Shown: positions 31,092 through 39,031, numbered from the stretch's first letter. The stretch: 40,182 nt of DNA from Paracraurococcus lichenis (GCF_030657435.1 NZ_JAUTWS010000050.1:1-40182); one strand, 5' to 3'. Translations and numbers: made by a program. The notes: generated from the letters alone by a model not told the origin.

Positions 31092-32971
31092 TGGGCAGCG
31101 CCGCCACCCTGCGCTGGGCCAGCCTTGGCGCCCGCGGCCTGCTGTGGTGCGCCATCCTCGCCGCCGGCTGGCTGCTGGTCGCCTCTCTGCTCTTCCTGGT
31201 CCTGGACGATCTGCTGTTCGACGGATCGGTCCCGGCGCTCGCCCGGCCGGTGTTCTGGTGGCACGCCAGCATGGCGGCGGCGGCGGGCCGGCTGACGCTC
31301 GAGGAGACCGCCTGGCTCGGCCTGTCCGGGCTGCTGCCGGCCCTCGCCATGGCCGGGGTGGTGCAGCTGTGGATCCGGCAGCAGGGCGGCCTGCGCGGCG
31401 CCATGCAGGCGGCCTTTGGCGTCTACCTGGTCACCCGCAGCGCCTCCCACACCTACGGCGCCGCGGACTGGATGCCGATGGCCGAGGTCCGCAAGCTGTT
31501 CCCCTCCGAGCCCGAGCCCACCATCGGTGGCGTCGTGCTGGGCGAGGCCGTGCGCATGGACCAGACGGCCGTGGCGCGGCTGCGCTTCGACCCGGATGTG
31601 AGGACCGGGCAGCATACCTGGGGGCCCGGCGGCAAGGCGCCGCTGATGTTCGACTACTGCCGGGAGGGCAACACCCATGGCGTGGTCATGGTGGCCGCCG
31701 GCCTGTTCAAGTCGACCTCGTTCTCCCTGACGCTGGACTACTGGAAGACCGGCGCCTTCATCTTCGACCCGGCCGGCGAGCTCGCCGGCATGACCGCCGA
31801 CTGGCGGCGGCGGCTCGGCCACACGGTGCATGTCCTGGACCCCATGGGGGAGTACGGCACCAACGTGGTCATGTGGATCACCCGGGCCATCGCCGCCGGG
31901 CACCCGCTGGCGGAGGTGTTCCTCACCGCCACCGTGGAACGCTGCTACGGCCGCACGCCGCCCTCGCCGGGCCAGGGCAACGACAACGCGGCCTACTTCC
32001 GCGAGCAGGGCCGCAACCTGTTCACCGCGCTGCTGGCGCATGTGCTGTGGCATCCCGGCCTGACGGCGGAGGAGAAGACCCTGCGGCTGGCCAAGCGGCT
32101 GCTGACCCTGCCCGAGCAGGACCTGCGGGACGTGCTGCTGGCGATCTACGAGACCTCGCACAGCCGGCTGGCGCGGGACCTCGCCGCCCCGCTGTTCGAT
32201 CTCACCAAGGTCACCTTCGACGGCATCCGCAGCAATGCCAACCAGGGCACCGCGTGGCTCAATGTCGAGAGCTTCGCCAACATGGTCAGCACGCACAGCT
32301 TCGACCTGGCCGACCTCTGCGCCGGCCGCGCCACCGTCTATTGCCAGATCAGCATGGACGCCCTCGAGGCCATGCCGGAGATCGGCCGGGCCATCGGCTC
32401 GGCCGCCCTCAACTCGGTCATCCAGGCGGAGGGCCGGGTCACCGGCCGCGTGTGGTTCTTCATCGACGAAGCGGTGCTGTGGGGCCCGATGGGCGCCTTG
32501 CGCACCGCCCGCGACCAGGGGCGCAAGTACAAGATCACGCTCTGCCTCTGCTACCAGAGCGAGGGGCAGGTGGAGGAAGTCTGGGGCGCCGCCGGCAAGC
32601 GGGCGTGGTTCGGCAACGTCTCCTGGCTCATGTACGGCGCGCAGCGCGACCTCTCGACCAGCGAGCACCTCTCGAAGCAACTCGGCACCTTCGGCGCCAA
32701 GGAGTTCTCGGAGAGCCACAACAGCGGCACCTCCGGCAGGGCCCTGGAGTGGGGCACCCGCAGCCGCGGCACCAGCCACAGCAGCCGTGACACCGCCCGC
32801 GCCCTGATGATGCCGCACGAGCTGATGCAGGACATGCGCACGGACGAGCGCATCCTGCTCTACCTCGCCGCGCCGCCCATCCGCTGCCGCGCCTCCATCG
32901 CCTTCTGCCGGCCGGAGGTGCGCGACCGCATCGGCGCCACCGCTTACCAGCCGAGGGCAGAGCGGCCGTGA
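31091..32971 (+). CDS. virD4: VirD4/TraG-like coupling protein with unusual Walker A
   Basis: The 626-residue protein has two N-terminal membrane helices (about residues 15-38 and 72-93) and the TraG/VirD4 ATPase domain. The strand that normally holds Walker A reads VMVAAGLFKSTSFSLTLDYW (K207), where the glycine before lysine is phenylalanine (F206). Walker B is intact as VWFFIDEAVLWGP (D459, E460). Other family blocks are present (AFIFDPAGELAGMTADWRRRLGH, NAAYFREQGRNLFTALLAHV, ITLCLCYQSEGQ). It hands the relaxase-DNA complex to the channel. It is coupled to virB11 and to the following nuclease gene by overlapping codons. Confidence 0.9.
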   Translation: MGSAATLRWASLGARGLLWCAILAAGWLLVASLLFLVLDDLLFDGSVPALARPVFWWHASMAAAAGRLTLEETAWLGLSGLLPALAMAGVVQLWIRQQGGLRGAMQAAFGVYLVTRSASHTYGAADWMPMAEVRKLFPSEPEPTIGGVVLGEAVRMDQTAVARLRFDPDVRTGQHTWGPGGKAPLMFDYCREGNTHGVVMVAAGLFKSTSFSLTLDYWKTGAFIFDPAGELAGMTADWRRRLGHTVHVLDPMGEYGTNVVMWITRAIAAGHPLAEVFLTATVERCYGRTPPSPGQGNDNAAYFREQGRNLFTALLAHVLWHPGLTAEEKTLRLAKRLLTLPEQDLRDVLLAIYETSHSRLARDLAAPLFDLTKVTFDGIRSNANQGTAWLNVESFANMVSTHSFDLADLCAGRATVYCQISMDALEAMPEIGRAIGSAALNSVIQAEGRVTGRVWFFIDEAVLWGPMGALRTARDQGRKYKITLCLCYQSEGQVEEVWGAAGKRAWFGNVSWLMYGAQRDLSTSEHLSKQLGTFGAKEFSESHNSGTSGRALEWGTRSRGTSHSSRDTARALMMPHELMQDMRTDERILLYLAAPPIRCRASIAFCRPEVRDRIGATAYQPRAERP

Positions 32972-33393
32972 CCCGCACCGGCTACGTCTACGTCCTCACC
33001 AACCCGGCCATGCCGGGCATGGTCAAGGTGGGCATGACGGAGCGGCATCCGTATGCCCGCGCGAAGGAGTTGTCCGCGCACACCGGCGTCCCCTCCCCGT
33101 TCCAGGTGGCATGGTTCGCCGAGGTGGAGGTCTGCGCCGCCGTCGAGGCCGCGGTGAAGAGCGCCATGGACCGCTACCGGGTGAACGGTCGCCGGGAGTT
33201 CTTCTCCGTCACGGTGCCCGAGGCCCGCGAGGCGATCGAGCGGGCGGCAGCCGGGCGCCTGGGCCGCCGCGGCGTGCCCCGCCCGGCCGGGCGCCTCCGG
33301 CGGCGTGGGTATGCCCGCTGGGGCATGGGAGTGGTGGCGGCGCGGGCGGCCCTGCTGCTGGCCCTCGCGCTCGTCGCCTTGCGATGGCTCTAG
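32968..33393 (+). CDS. GIY-YIG / T5orf172-type nuclease with C-terminal membrane helix
   Basis: The 141-residue protein has a GIY-YIG fold signature: GYVYVL (residues 5-10), MVKVGMTERHPYARAKEL with basic residues at 26 and 31, and REFFSV with the metal-binding E77. This pattern is that of T5orf172/MUG113-type members. After a basic, proline-rich stretch the last 22 residues are hydrophobic (GMGVVAARAALLLALALVALRWL), so it may be held at the inner membrane. The GTG start overlaps the virD4 stop (GTGA), so it is the last gene of the transfer operon. It could act on incoming or competing DNA or in relaxosome processing; this is inference. Confidence 0.75.
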   Translation: MTRTGYVYVLTNPAMPGMVKVGMTERHPYARAKELSAHTGVPSPFQVAWFAEVEVCAAVEAAVKSAMDRYRVNGRREFFSVTVPEAREAIERAAAGRLGRRGVPRPAGRLRRRGYARWGMGVVAARAALLLALALVALRWL

Positions 33394-33602
33394 ACGCCCT
33401 GCCCCTGCTGGTCGGCGTCGTCCCGGCGCCGGGCCAGGCGCTGCTGCGCCCCCTCCGCCTGCGCGGCCCGCTGCTCCTGGGTGGCGGCCGCAGCGGCGCT
33501 CCGCTCGCGCAACTGCCTGCCCTGCGCGACGGTCTGCTGGACGAAGTCCCGCTCCCGCTGCTCGACGCGCGCCTTGGCCTGCCTGACTTCCTTGGCTTCC
33601 AT
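33390..33602 (-). CDS. small charged helical protein downstream of relaxase gene
   Basis: The 70-residue product is almost entirely predicted coiled coil (KARVEQRERDFVQQTVAQG, RAAQAEGAQQRLARRRDD). GGAGG precedes the ATG by about five bases and overlaps the relaxase stop region. It converges on the nuclease gene, and the two stop codons share the palindrome CTAG (33390-33393). It is unrecognised and may be a relaxosome accessory. Confidence 0.6.
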   Translation of the reverse strand: MEAKEVRQAKARVEQRERDFVQQTVAQGRQLRERSAAAAATQEQRAAQAEGAQQRLARRRDDADQQGQGV

Positions 33603-33611
33603 GGTGGCCTC

Positions 33612-35876
33612 CTACTGGCTCAACGCCTGGCCCTGCTCCTGGACCGAGGTTCCGCGCAGGGCCGCGCCCTGCTTCTGCAGGCTGCGGACAAAGGCATCCT
33701 CCGCCGCCTGGTCGATGCGCCGCTCGGCGGCCGCGAAGACCTTGTCCGGGTCCGCGGCCTTCACGGTCTCCGGCCGGGCCATGCCCCGCCACAGCCGGTA
33801 CAGCGCCCCGGCCGCCGCGGACCGGTCCATGTGGCCTTCCGCCACCAGCGCGCCGAGCGTGCGGGCCCGGGTGTTCATGGCGTTCTGCGGCGTGCCATGC
33901 ACGGCCAGCATCGCCTCGCCCTGGCGCATGCCGGGACGGGTCACCGGGCCGAGCGGCACCGGGGGTGGCGCCGGCTGGCTGGGGACGGGCGGCTTCGGCT
34001 CGGCCAGCTCGGGTGGCAGCGGCGGACCGAACTGCGGCAGGTTGGCCCGCACCTCCTCCCGCAGCCGGGCGGCACCCAGGCGCGGCGGCGCGGGCGGCCC
34101 GTAGGTCACCAGGGCTTCCGGTGTGGCCGGGCCGGTCACCCCCTTGGCGGCCTCGGCCATCTGCCGCACCAGGACGGCCGCACGGGCGTCGCTGAACATG
34201 CGATGGGCACCGGGGGTGGCGCCCAGGCCCACCGCCCTGACGGCACGCTGCTGGGCTTGCTGACGCATCCCGCGAGCCCGCACCGCCACCGCGGCCAGCG
34301 CCGGCGCGGGCATGACGGGCAGCTCCGCCACCGCCGCGGCCCGCAGCGCTGCCGGGCGCTCCAGCGCGGCCTCGGCCGAGGCCTGCCGCACCGCCCGGCG
34401 CGTCGCCATGGCCTCCCGGATGCGCGCCGCACCCCAGCGCACCACGGCCGCGGCGGCCCGCACCATCGGGCCCAGGCGATAGGCGCGGATCCAGTCCTGG
34501 GCCTCCGCGCCGGCCCGCCAGGCGAGTCCATGGCCCACGGCACGCAACACGTTGGCGGTCTGCCGGCGCAGCGCGGCGCGCGCCGCGGCCAGGCGGTCCT
34601 TGGCCTGCTGGGAGGGCGACGGCGCCAGCGCCCGCACCGCCTGCTGCACCTCGCGCGCGACCTGCTGCACGCCCTGCAGGAAGCGCTGGTGCCACGCGAC
34701 CCGGACGACGGAGGGCGTCTCCTGGCCTTCGACCGCTGCCGCCTCGCGCATGTGCACCGTGGCCTGCAGCCGTTCGATCGCGGCCCGGCGCAGCGCGGCC
34801 GAGCGTTCCAGCACGGTCCCCTGCCCCTCCCCGGCCGGCGGCGCGGCGCCAGTGGGCGCCACCAGGTCGCGCGGCTCGAACCCGTGCTGACGGGCCTCGC
34901 GCACCCAGGCCGCCCGATCGCCCACCGCGTCGTAGCTGGTGGCCTGGGTGGCGCGGGTGCCCCGCTTGATGAGGTCCGTCCGCCTTTGCGGGGCCAGGCT
35001 GTCGAGACTGGTCGCGGATTCCGCGACCATTCCCTTGCCCTTGGCAAAGGACAGCGCCCAGGCGGTCGCCTCCGCCGTGCGCCGTGCGATGGCGACACCC
35101 AGCGTGGGCGGCACCTCCGCCATCACCGCCACGCCATCCTGCATGCGTACATTGGCCCCGGCCGCGCGCAGCCGTCGGGCAAGCTCGGCCTGGTAGATGG
35201 CGTCCAAGCCTCCCACCCGACCGGCCAGCCGGCGCAAGTCGAAAGCACCGACGCGGCCGTCTCCCGTCACCACGGCGCTGAACACCAGGTTCTCGGTATG
35301 CTCCATCGGAGCGACGTGGCCGGTCTTGGTGCGACGCGTGGTGTGGTGGTCGATCTCCACCCGGCCGACCCTCCCACGGGTTTCCTGCCGCCCCTGCGCA
35401 CCGCGCCGGGTCCAACCCAGGATGTCCCGCTCGGCCGCGGCCATCACCGCAGCGTTGGCCCCGCGGTGGGCGCTGTCGAACACCGCCCGCGCCGCCTCGG
35501 TCCGGGCCAGGGCCCGCGCCAGCGACACCGTGTTGTGGGGCGATATCGTGATCAGCACGGCAACGATGCGCCGGCCGTTGTCCACGGCATAGCGCGAGCG
35601 CGGCAGCGGGGCGCCATCGGCCCGGTTGCCACCCAGGAGGTGTTCCAGCGCCTCGCGGCTGGGCGTCACCTTCGGCGTCAAGCCGAGCGCCGCCTGCACC
35701 TCCGGCGCCATGTCGGCCTGCACCCGCGGCACGCTGCCGTAGTGTGCCCCGGCCGGCGCGTCGAGCTGGCGTGCCATCTGCTCGTCGCGCTCAGCCTGGG
35801 TCTCGGTGGGGCGCAGCAGATGCCGCACCGTAGCCGCCGGGTTGTCGTCATGCAGGATGGAGATGCGGACGGCCAT
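33612..35876 (-). CDS. divergent MobF/TrwC-like relaxase domain protein
   Basis: The 754-residue protein is related to MobF relaxases over about residues 45-260: AHYGSVPRVQADMAPEVQAALGL, VAVLITISPHNTVSLARAL (the ITFSxPKSVS block), GRVEIDHHTTRRT and MEHTENLVFSAVVTGDGRVGAFDLRRL. The last block aligns with DPQLHTHVVVLN, so the His triad would be H177/H178, H193 and a glutamate at 195 in place of the third His. The N-terminal tyrosine pair of TrwC/TraI is not seen; the first tyrosine is Y46. The C-terminal 490 residues are alanine/arginine-rich and helical with no helicase Walker motifs. A GGAGG site precedes the ATG. It sits in an operon with a small upstream protein and is expected to nick oriT and lead the strand through VirD4. 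Confidence 0.75.
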   Translation of the reverse strand: MAVRISILHDDNPAATVRHLLRPTETQAERDEQMARQLDAPAGAHYGSVPRVQADMAPEVQAALGLTPKVTPSREALEHLLGGNRADGAPLPRSRYAVDNGRRIVAVLITISPHNTVSLARALARTEAARAVFDSAHRGANAAVMAAAERDILGWTRRGAQGRQETRGRVGRVEIDHHTTRRTKTGHVAPMEHTENLVFSAVVTGDGRVGAFDLRRLAGRVGGLDAIYQAELARRLRAAGANVRMQDGVAVMAEVPPTLGVAIARRTAEATAWALSFAKGKGMVAESATSLDSLAPQRRTDLIKRGTRATQATSYDAVGDRAAWVREARQHGFEPRDLVAPTGAAPPAGEGQGTVLERSAALRRAAIERLQATVHMREAAAVEGQETPSVVRVAWHQRFLQGVQQVAREVQQAVRALAPSPSQQAKDRLAAARAALRRQTANVLRAVGHGLAWRAGAEAQDWIRAYRLGPMVRAAAAVVRWGAARIREAMATRRAVRQASAEAALERPAALRAAAVAELPVMPAPALAAVAVRARGMRQQAQQRAVRAVGLGATPGAHRMFSDARAAVLVRQMAEAAKGVTGPATPEALVTYGPPAPPRLGAARLREEVRANLPQFGPPLPPELAEPKPPVPSQPAPPPVPLGPVTRPGMRQGEAMLAVHGTPQNAMNTRARTLGALVAEGHMDRSAAAGALYRLWRGMARPETVKAADPDKVFAAAERRIDQAAEDAFVRSLQKQGAALRGTSVQEQGQALSQ

Positions 35877-35885
35877 GGCCGCCTC

Positions 35886-36224
35886 CTACTCCGCGCCGAT
35901 GGACCGGCGGATGGTGTCCTCGAGCCGGCCGTCCACGGCCTCGGCGGTCTGCTCGGGCACCTCGCGCACCGCGCCGACCAGCCCCTCGATGGCCTCCCGC
36001 AACTCGGCGACCGGGTTCTTGCCGCCCTTCTTCTCCGGGCCCTTCGCGGCCTGCAGCATCTCGTCCATCGCCTTGCCGTTGGCCTCGGCCGCGCCGAGCA
36101 CGTCCAGCAGGGCGCCCAGGATCACTGTCTGCTGGCGGTAGATCGCCTCCATGAGCGCGCGGTCGGTCATCGCCGCCAGGTCCACGACCTCGCCTGTCAC
36201 CGGGTCGGTCACGTCGTTCGACAT
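35886..36224 (-). CDS. small relaxosome accessory protein (unrecognised)
   Basis: The 112-residue protein begins MSNDVTDPVTGEVVDLAAM and is followed by helices (LMEAIYRQQTVILGALLDVLGAAEANGKAMDEML) and a charged tail. It has no known domain. The ATG at 36224 has a GGAGG site five bases upstream; 12 further codons open upstream are not used. Its stop lies nine bases before the relaxase start, so it is probably co-translated and part of the relaxosome. Shortened copies of its 5' end are found twice more at 36491-36540 and 36779-36832, in the tandem repeat. Confidence 0.7.
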   Translation of the reverse strand: MSNDVTDPVTGEVVDLAAMTDRALMEAIYRQQTVILGALLDVLGAAEANGKAMDEMLQAAKGPEKKGGKNPVAELREAIEGLVGAVREVPEQTAEAVDGRLEDTIRRSIGAE

Positions 36225-37057
36225 TGCCGCCTCCCTGGGGTGCTTACGTCTGTGCACCACCCGGACCCATGGTATCGCGTGTTGACCGAATATATCAAAG
36301 TATTTCGCATATTATCGAAAGAATGAACGAAAGGGCGTTGAGAAGTCTTCCGCGGCTTACGGTCAGAGGGAGAAAGGAGCGGTGGTGAACGGGATGAGCC
36401 GTGATGACGGCCCCCTTGGAACGGCTGCGACGGGCAGCGACGGAGCCCGGTCATGAGCGGTGGTCGCCCCTGCCGCGGTGGTTGGAGGACGTCCACGACC
36501 TCGCCTGTCACTGGGTCGGCCGCCTTGCAGCCATCGCCGCCTCCCGAGGGTGCGTATGACTGTGCACCACCCGCATACAGGACACCGCAGTTCGACAATA
36601 TACTAAGAAACATATCGAAAGACTTTGAAAAGCCTTCCTCGGCCTGCCGACAGAGGGAGAAAGAAGCGGTGGTGAACGGGATGAGGCGTGATGACGGCCC
36701 CTCCCTGGAACGGCTGCGACGGACAGCAGCGGAACCCGGTCACGGGCGGTGGTCACCCTGCGGCGGTGTTTGGAGGACGTCCACGACCTCTCCTGTCACC
36801 GGGTCGGCCACCTCGGTCGCCATCGCCGCCTCCCCAGGGTGCTTACGTCTGTGCACCACCCGCATACCGGACACCGCAGTTTATCGAAAGAATAAGAGAA
36901 AGGCTTTGAGACGCTTTCCGCAGCCTGCCAACAGAGGGAGAAAGGAGCGGTGGTGAACGGGATGAGACGCGATGACGGACCCCCTGGAACGGCTGCGGCG
37001 GGCAGCAGCGGAGCCCGGTCATGGGCGGTGGTCGCCCCTGCGGCGGTGGTTGGAGGA
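36180..37057. repeat. three tandem copies of the divergent intergenic region (candidate oriT)
   Basis: Three units begin at 36180 (311 bp), 36491 (288 bp) and 36779 (279 bp), each starting with GTCCACGACCTC. Each has, in order: the 5' end of the leftward gene, TGTGCACCACCCG, TATCGAAAGA, CAGAGGGAGAAAG, CGGTGGTGAACGGGATGAG, and the 5' end of the rightward gene (TTGGAACGGCTGCG or CTGGAACGGCTGCG). CACCACC and GGTGGTG form a distant inverted repeat in every unit (36255/36381, 36565/36668, 36854/36949). The junction TTGGAGGACGTCCACGACC is the same at both internal borders. Units have diverged visibly. Confidence 0.8.
36251..36399. promoter_or_regulatory. AT-richer core of unit 1 (promoters / candidate nick region)
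   Basis: Unit 1 holds a local AT-rich stretch around 36285-36325 with TTTCG (36303) and CGAAA (36316) as an imperfect hairpin. It lies directly upstream of the leftward relaxase operon, so it should contain its promoter. The nick site cannot be identified by eye. Confidence 0.45.
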
Positions 37058-37334
37058 GAACCGGGAGGGCTTTGCCGGGGTGCTGCCCCAACGGCCGAAC
37101 TGGCAGGCGATTGCCCGCGAGCTGGCCGCGATGGGGCTGACGGACGGGGCCGGCAAGCCGCCCACCGCCGCGGTGGCGTGCCTGACCTGGCACCGCGTGA
37201 AGGAGGGACAGGAGGCGAAGGCAGAGAAGCCCGAGCGCGTGGTGCGAGAGCGGCCACCGGAGACACCTCCGGTGCCGGAGGCTCCGGCCCCAGGGGCGGC
37301 CCCCAAGCGGAGGTTTCGACGGGTTGGCGAGTAG
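36972..37334 (+). CDS. small DNA-binding-like protein of the rightward transfer operon
   Basis: The 120-residue protein starts MTDPLERLRRAAAEPGHGRW and contains a helix-turn-helix-like region around residues 43-76 (NWQAIARELAAMGLTDGAGKPPTAAVACLTWHRVK), which resembles small accessory proteins often found beside mobilisation genes in alphaproteobacteria. The tail is proline-rich and ends in a basic stretch (PKRRFRRVGE). Its first 29 codons are part of the tandem repeat; truncated copies precede it twice. It could bind the repeated intergenic DNA, which would make the triplication a set of binding sites. The ribosome-binding site is weak. Confidence 0.65.
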   Translation: MTDPLERLRRAAAEPGHGRWSPLRRWLEENREGFAGVLPQRPNWQAIARELAAMGLTDGAGKPPTAAVACLTWHRVKEGQEAKAEKPERVVRERPPETPPVPEAPAPGAAPKRRFRRVGE

Positions 37335-37344
37335 GGAGGCGGTG

Positions 37345-38280
37345 ATGGTGGGCAAGGAGGAGGCGAGTGAAGCGGCAGCGCCGACGCTGCGGGGACTGAT
37401 GCGCCGGGCGTTGCGGCCGCCGGTGGAGGTGGTGGCCTTGCCGACGCTGGCGCCGCTACGGCAGGGCAGGGCAGGGCACCCGGAGCGTGATCCGGCGCTG
37501 CCGCCGCTGGTCGATCTGGCGGGCCGACCCAAGGTGCTGCTGCTGGTGGGGCCGGGCGGCGCGGGCAAGACGATGGCGGCGAACTGGCTGTGCTCGCAAC
37601 TGGACGCGGCGGGGCTGCTGCTGGGCCAGGCGCTCGTGGCGGCGACGGACCCCGGGGTGGTGGGGTTGGCGCAGTACCTCCCGCCGCGTGCACTGCACCA
37701 GCCGGCGACGCGGACCGCCAAGGACGCCGAGGACCTGACGCGGAGCATCCTGCTGGAAGCCGAGGGCGACGACCCGCCGCTGGTGACGCTGCTCGATGCC
37801 GGTGGGGGCAGCAACGCCCTGGCGGCGGTGCTGGAACGCGACCGCGGCCTGTTCGCCCGGCTGGAAACCCGCGGGGTAGCCGTGGTGATGCTCTGGCACT
37901 GGACGCCGCGGGCACATGACTTGGCGTTGCTGCAGGCCTTCGAGGCGCTGGGGGTGCGGCCCACGGCGACGGCGATGGTGCTGAACGGCGCCCATGCACG
38001 CGAGGGGTGGGACGCCTACGATGGCCTGCGCGGGCAGCCGATCTACCAGGCGGCACTCTGGGCCGGCGCGGCCGAGGTGTGGATGCCCGCGCTGCGGCAG
38101 GACGTGGCCCTCGAGGTCGAGCGGAAAGGGCTGCTGTTCGGCCACGCGCGGCACGGTCGGGTGCCCGAGTGGCGCCAGGGCGTGGCGCCGGTGGACGGCG
38201 ACGCGGCCACCGAGCTCGGCCTGTGGATGGAGGACGTGGCCCCGGAGTGGGCGCCGATCGGCAGCTGGGTACGGCCGTGA
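37345..38280 (+). CDS. ParA/TraL-like P-loop ATPase of the transfer region
   Basis: The 311-residue protein has a clear Walker A motif LLLVGPGGAGKTMAANWL (K75) and a Walker-B-like strand LVTLLDAGGGSNAL. It resembles CobQ/ParA-type ATPases encoded in mobilisation regions (for example IncP TraL) more than partition ParA, as no parB follows. The ATG at 37345 has GGGAGG seven bases upstream; an earlier start at 37324 lacks this. The protein overlaps the next gene as GTGA. Its role is probably in relaxosome or DNA handling rather than partition; this is an inference. Confidence 0.75.
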   Translation: MVGKEEASEAAAPTLRGLMRRALRPPVEVVALPTLAPLRQGRAGHPERDPALPPLVDLAGRPKVLLLVGPGGAGKTMAANWLCSQLDAAGLLLGQALVAATDPGVVGLAQYLPPRALHQPATRTAKDAEDLTRSILLEAEGDDPPLVTLLDAGGGSNALAAVLERDRGLFARLETRGVAVVMLWHWTPRAHDLALLQAFEALGVRPTATAMVLNGAHAREGWDAYDGLRGQPIYQAALWAGAAEVWMPALRQDVALEVERKGLLFGHARHGRVPEWRQGVAPVDGDAATELGLWMEDVAPEWAPIGSWVRP

Positions 38281-38870
38281 TCGCCACCGCGGCCGGCCGC
38301 CCCGATCTGCGCGACACGGTCCTGCGGCTGCGGGAGGCGATGCGGGCACGGCCGAGGTCGCCAGAGTCCCCGGCGGCCGCTGCGGTGGTGACCCCGGTGC
38401 CGGCGCCCGCTGGCCCGGCGGAACCCGGGGTGGTGGCCGAGCCCGAGACGGTGGAGGCGATTGCCGCCGAGGTGGAGACGCTGCTGCGGGAGGCGCTGGC
38501 CCACCCGGGCGTGCAGCGAGACAGCGTGCGGCTGGTGCTGGCCTGCCATGCCGCGGCGGCCCGGCTGGCGCCGGCGCAGGTGCGCGAGATCCGCGCGCTG
38601 ATTGCGGGTGCGCGGGAGCCGATGACGGCCGAGGAGCGCGAGGCCTGGAAAGCCGACTTCATGGCCTTCGTCCGCGAGGGCCTGGCGCGGCTGGAGGCGG
38701 TGCACCGGCAAGGGGCGCAGGACTACGGCCTGGCGCTGCGGGACGAGACGCGGCGGCTGGTACGGGCGGCGGATACGGCGGCGGTGTGGCGGGCCGCCTG
38801 GGCCATGGGGTTGGCCTGGGTGGCGGGTGCGGTGGTGGGCGGGGCCGTGGTGGCCGCGCTGCTGCGCTAG
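38277..38870 (+). CDS. TraM-like helical protein with C-terminal membrane helix
   Basis: The 197-residue protein has a helical cytoplasmic part (residues 1-160, alanine- and arginine-rich, with VEAIAAEVETLLREALAHPG) and one C-terminal hydrophobic segment (AWAMGLAWVAGAVVGGAVVAALL). The GTG start overlaps the stop of the ATPase gene. The order ATPase then small membrane-linked protein recalls TraL-TraM of IncP plasmids, but residue similarity is weak, so the name is only a comparison. Confidence 0.65.
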   Translation: MIATAAGRPDLRDTVLRLREAMRARPRSPESPAAAAVVTPVPAPAGPAEPGVVAEPETVEAIAAEVETLLREALAHPGVQRDSVRLVLACHAAAARLAPAQVREIRALIAGAREPMTAEEREAWKADFMAFVREGLARLEAVHRQGAQDYGLALRDETRRLVRAADTAAVWRAAWAMGLAWVAGAVVGGAVVAALLR

Positions 38871-38885
38871 GCAAGGGAGGTGGCG

Positions 38886-39020
38886 ATGCGGTTTCTGGCG
38901 CTGCTGATGGTGCTGGGCATCCTGGGCGAGACGCGCACGGGCGGCCTGAGCGGGTGGTCGGTGCTGGCCGGGCTGCTGGTGCTGTTCGTGCTGATGCGAT
39001 CCGCCGAGCGGACGGGCTGA
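38886..39020 (+). CDS. 44-residue membrane peptide
   Basis: A small frame with a strong GGGAGG site eight bases before the ATG encodes two short hydrophobic stretches (MRFLALLMVLGILG and WSVLAGLLVLFVLM) around a glycine-rich turn. It lies 15 bases after the TraM-like gene and 11 bases before the next gene, so it fits the operon. The function is unknown; it could assist membrane assembly of its neighbours. Confidence 0.65.
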   Translation: MRFLALLMVLGILGETRTGGLSGWSVLAGLLVLFVLMRSAERTG

Positions 39021-39031
39021 GGGAGGCGACG

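Noticed and set aside
36950..37345. Alternative frame starting at GTG 36950
   Set aside because: Although it has a better placed ribosome-binding site, its product is arginine/glycine-rich throughout; the frame from 36972 has an HTH-like segment.
37345..38280. Partition ParA assignment
   Set aside because: A P-loop is present, but no parB or parS-like repeats follow and the gene lies in a mobilisation-type operon.
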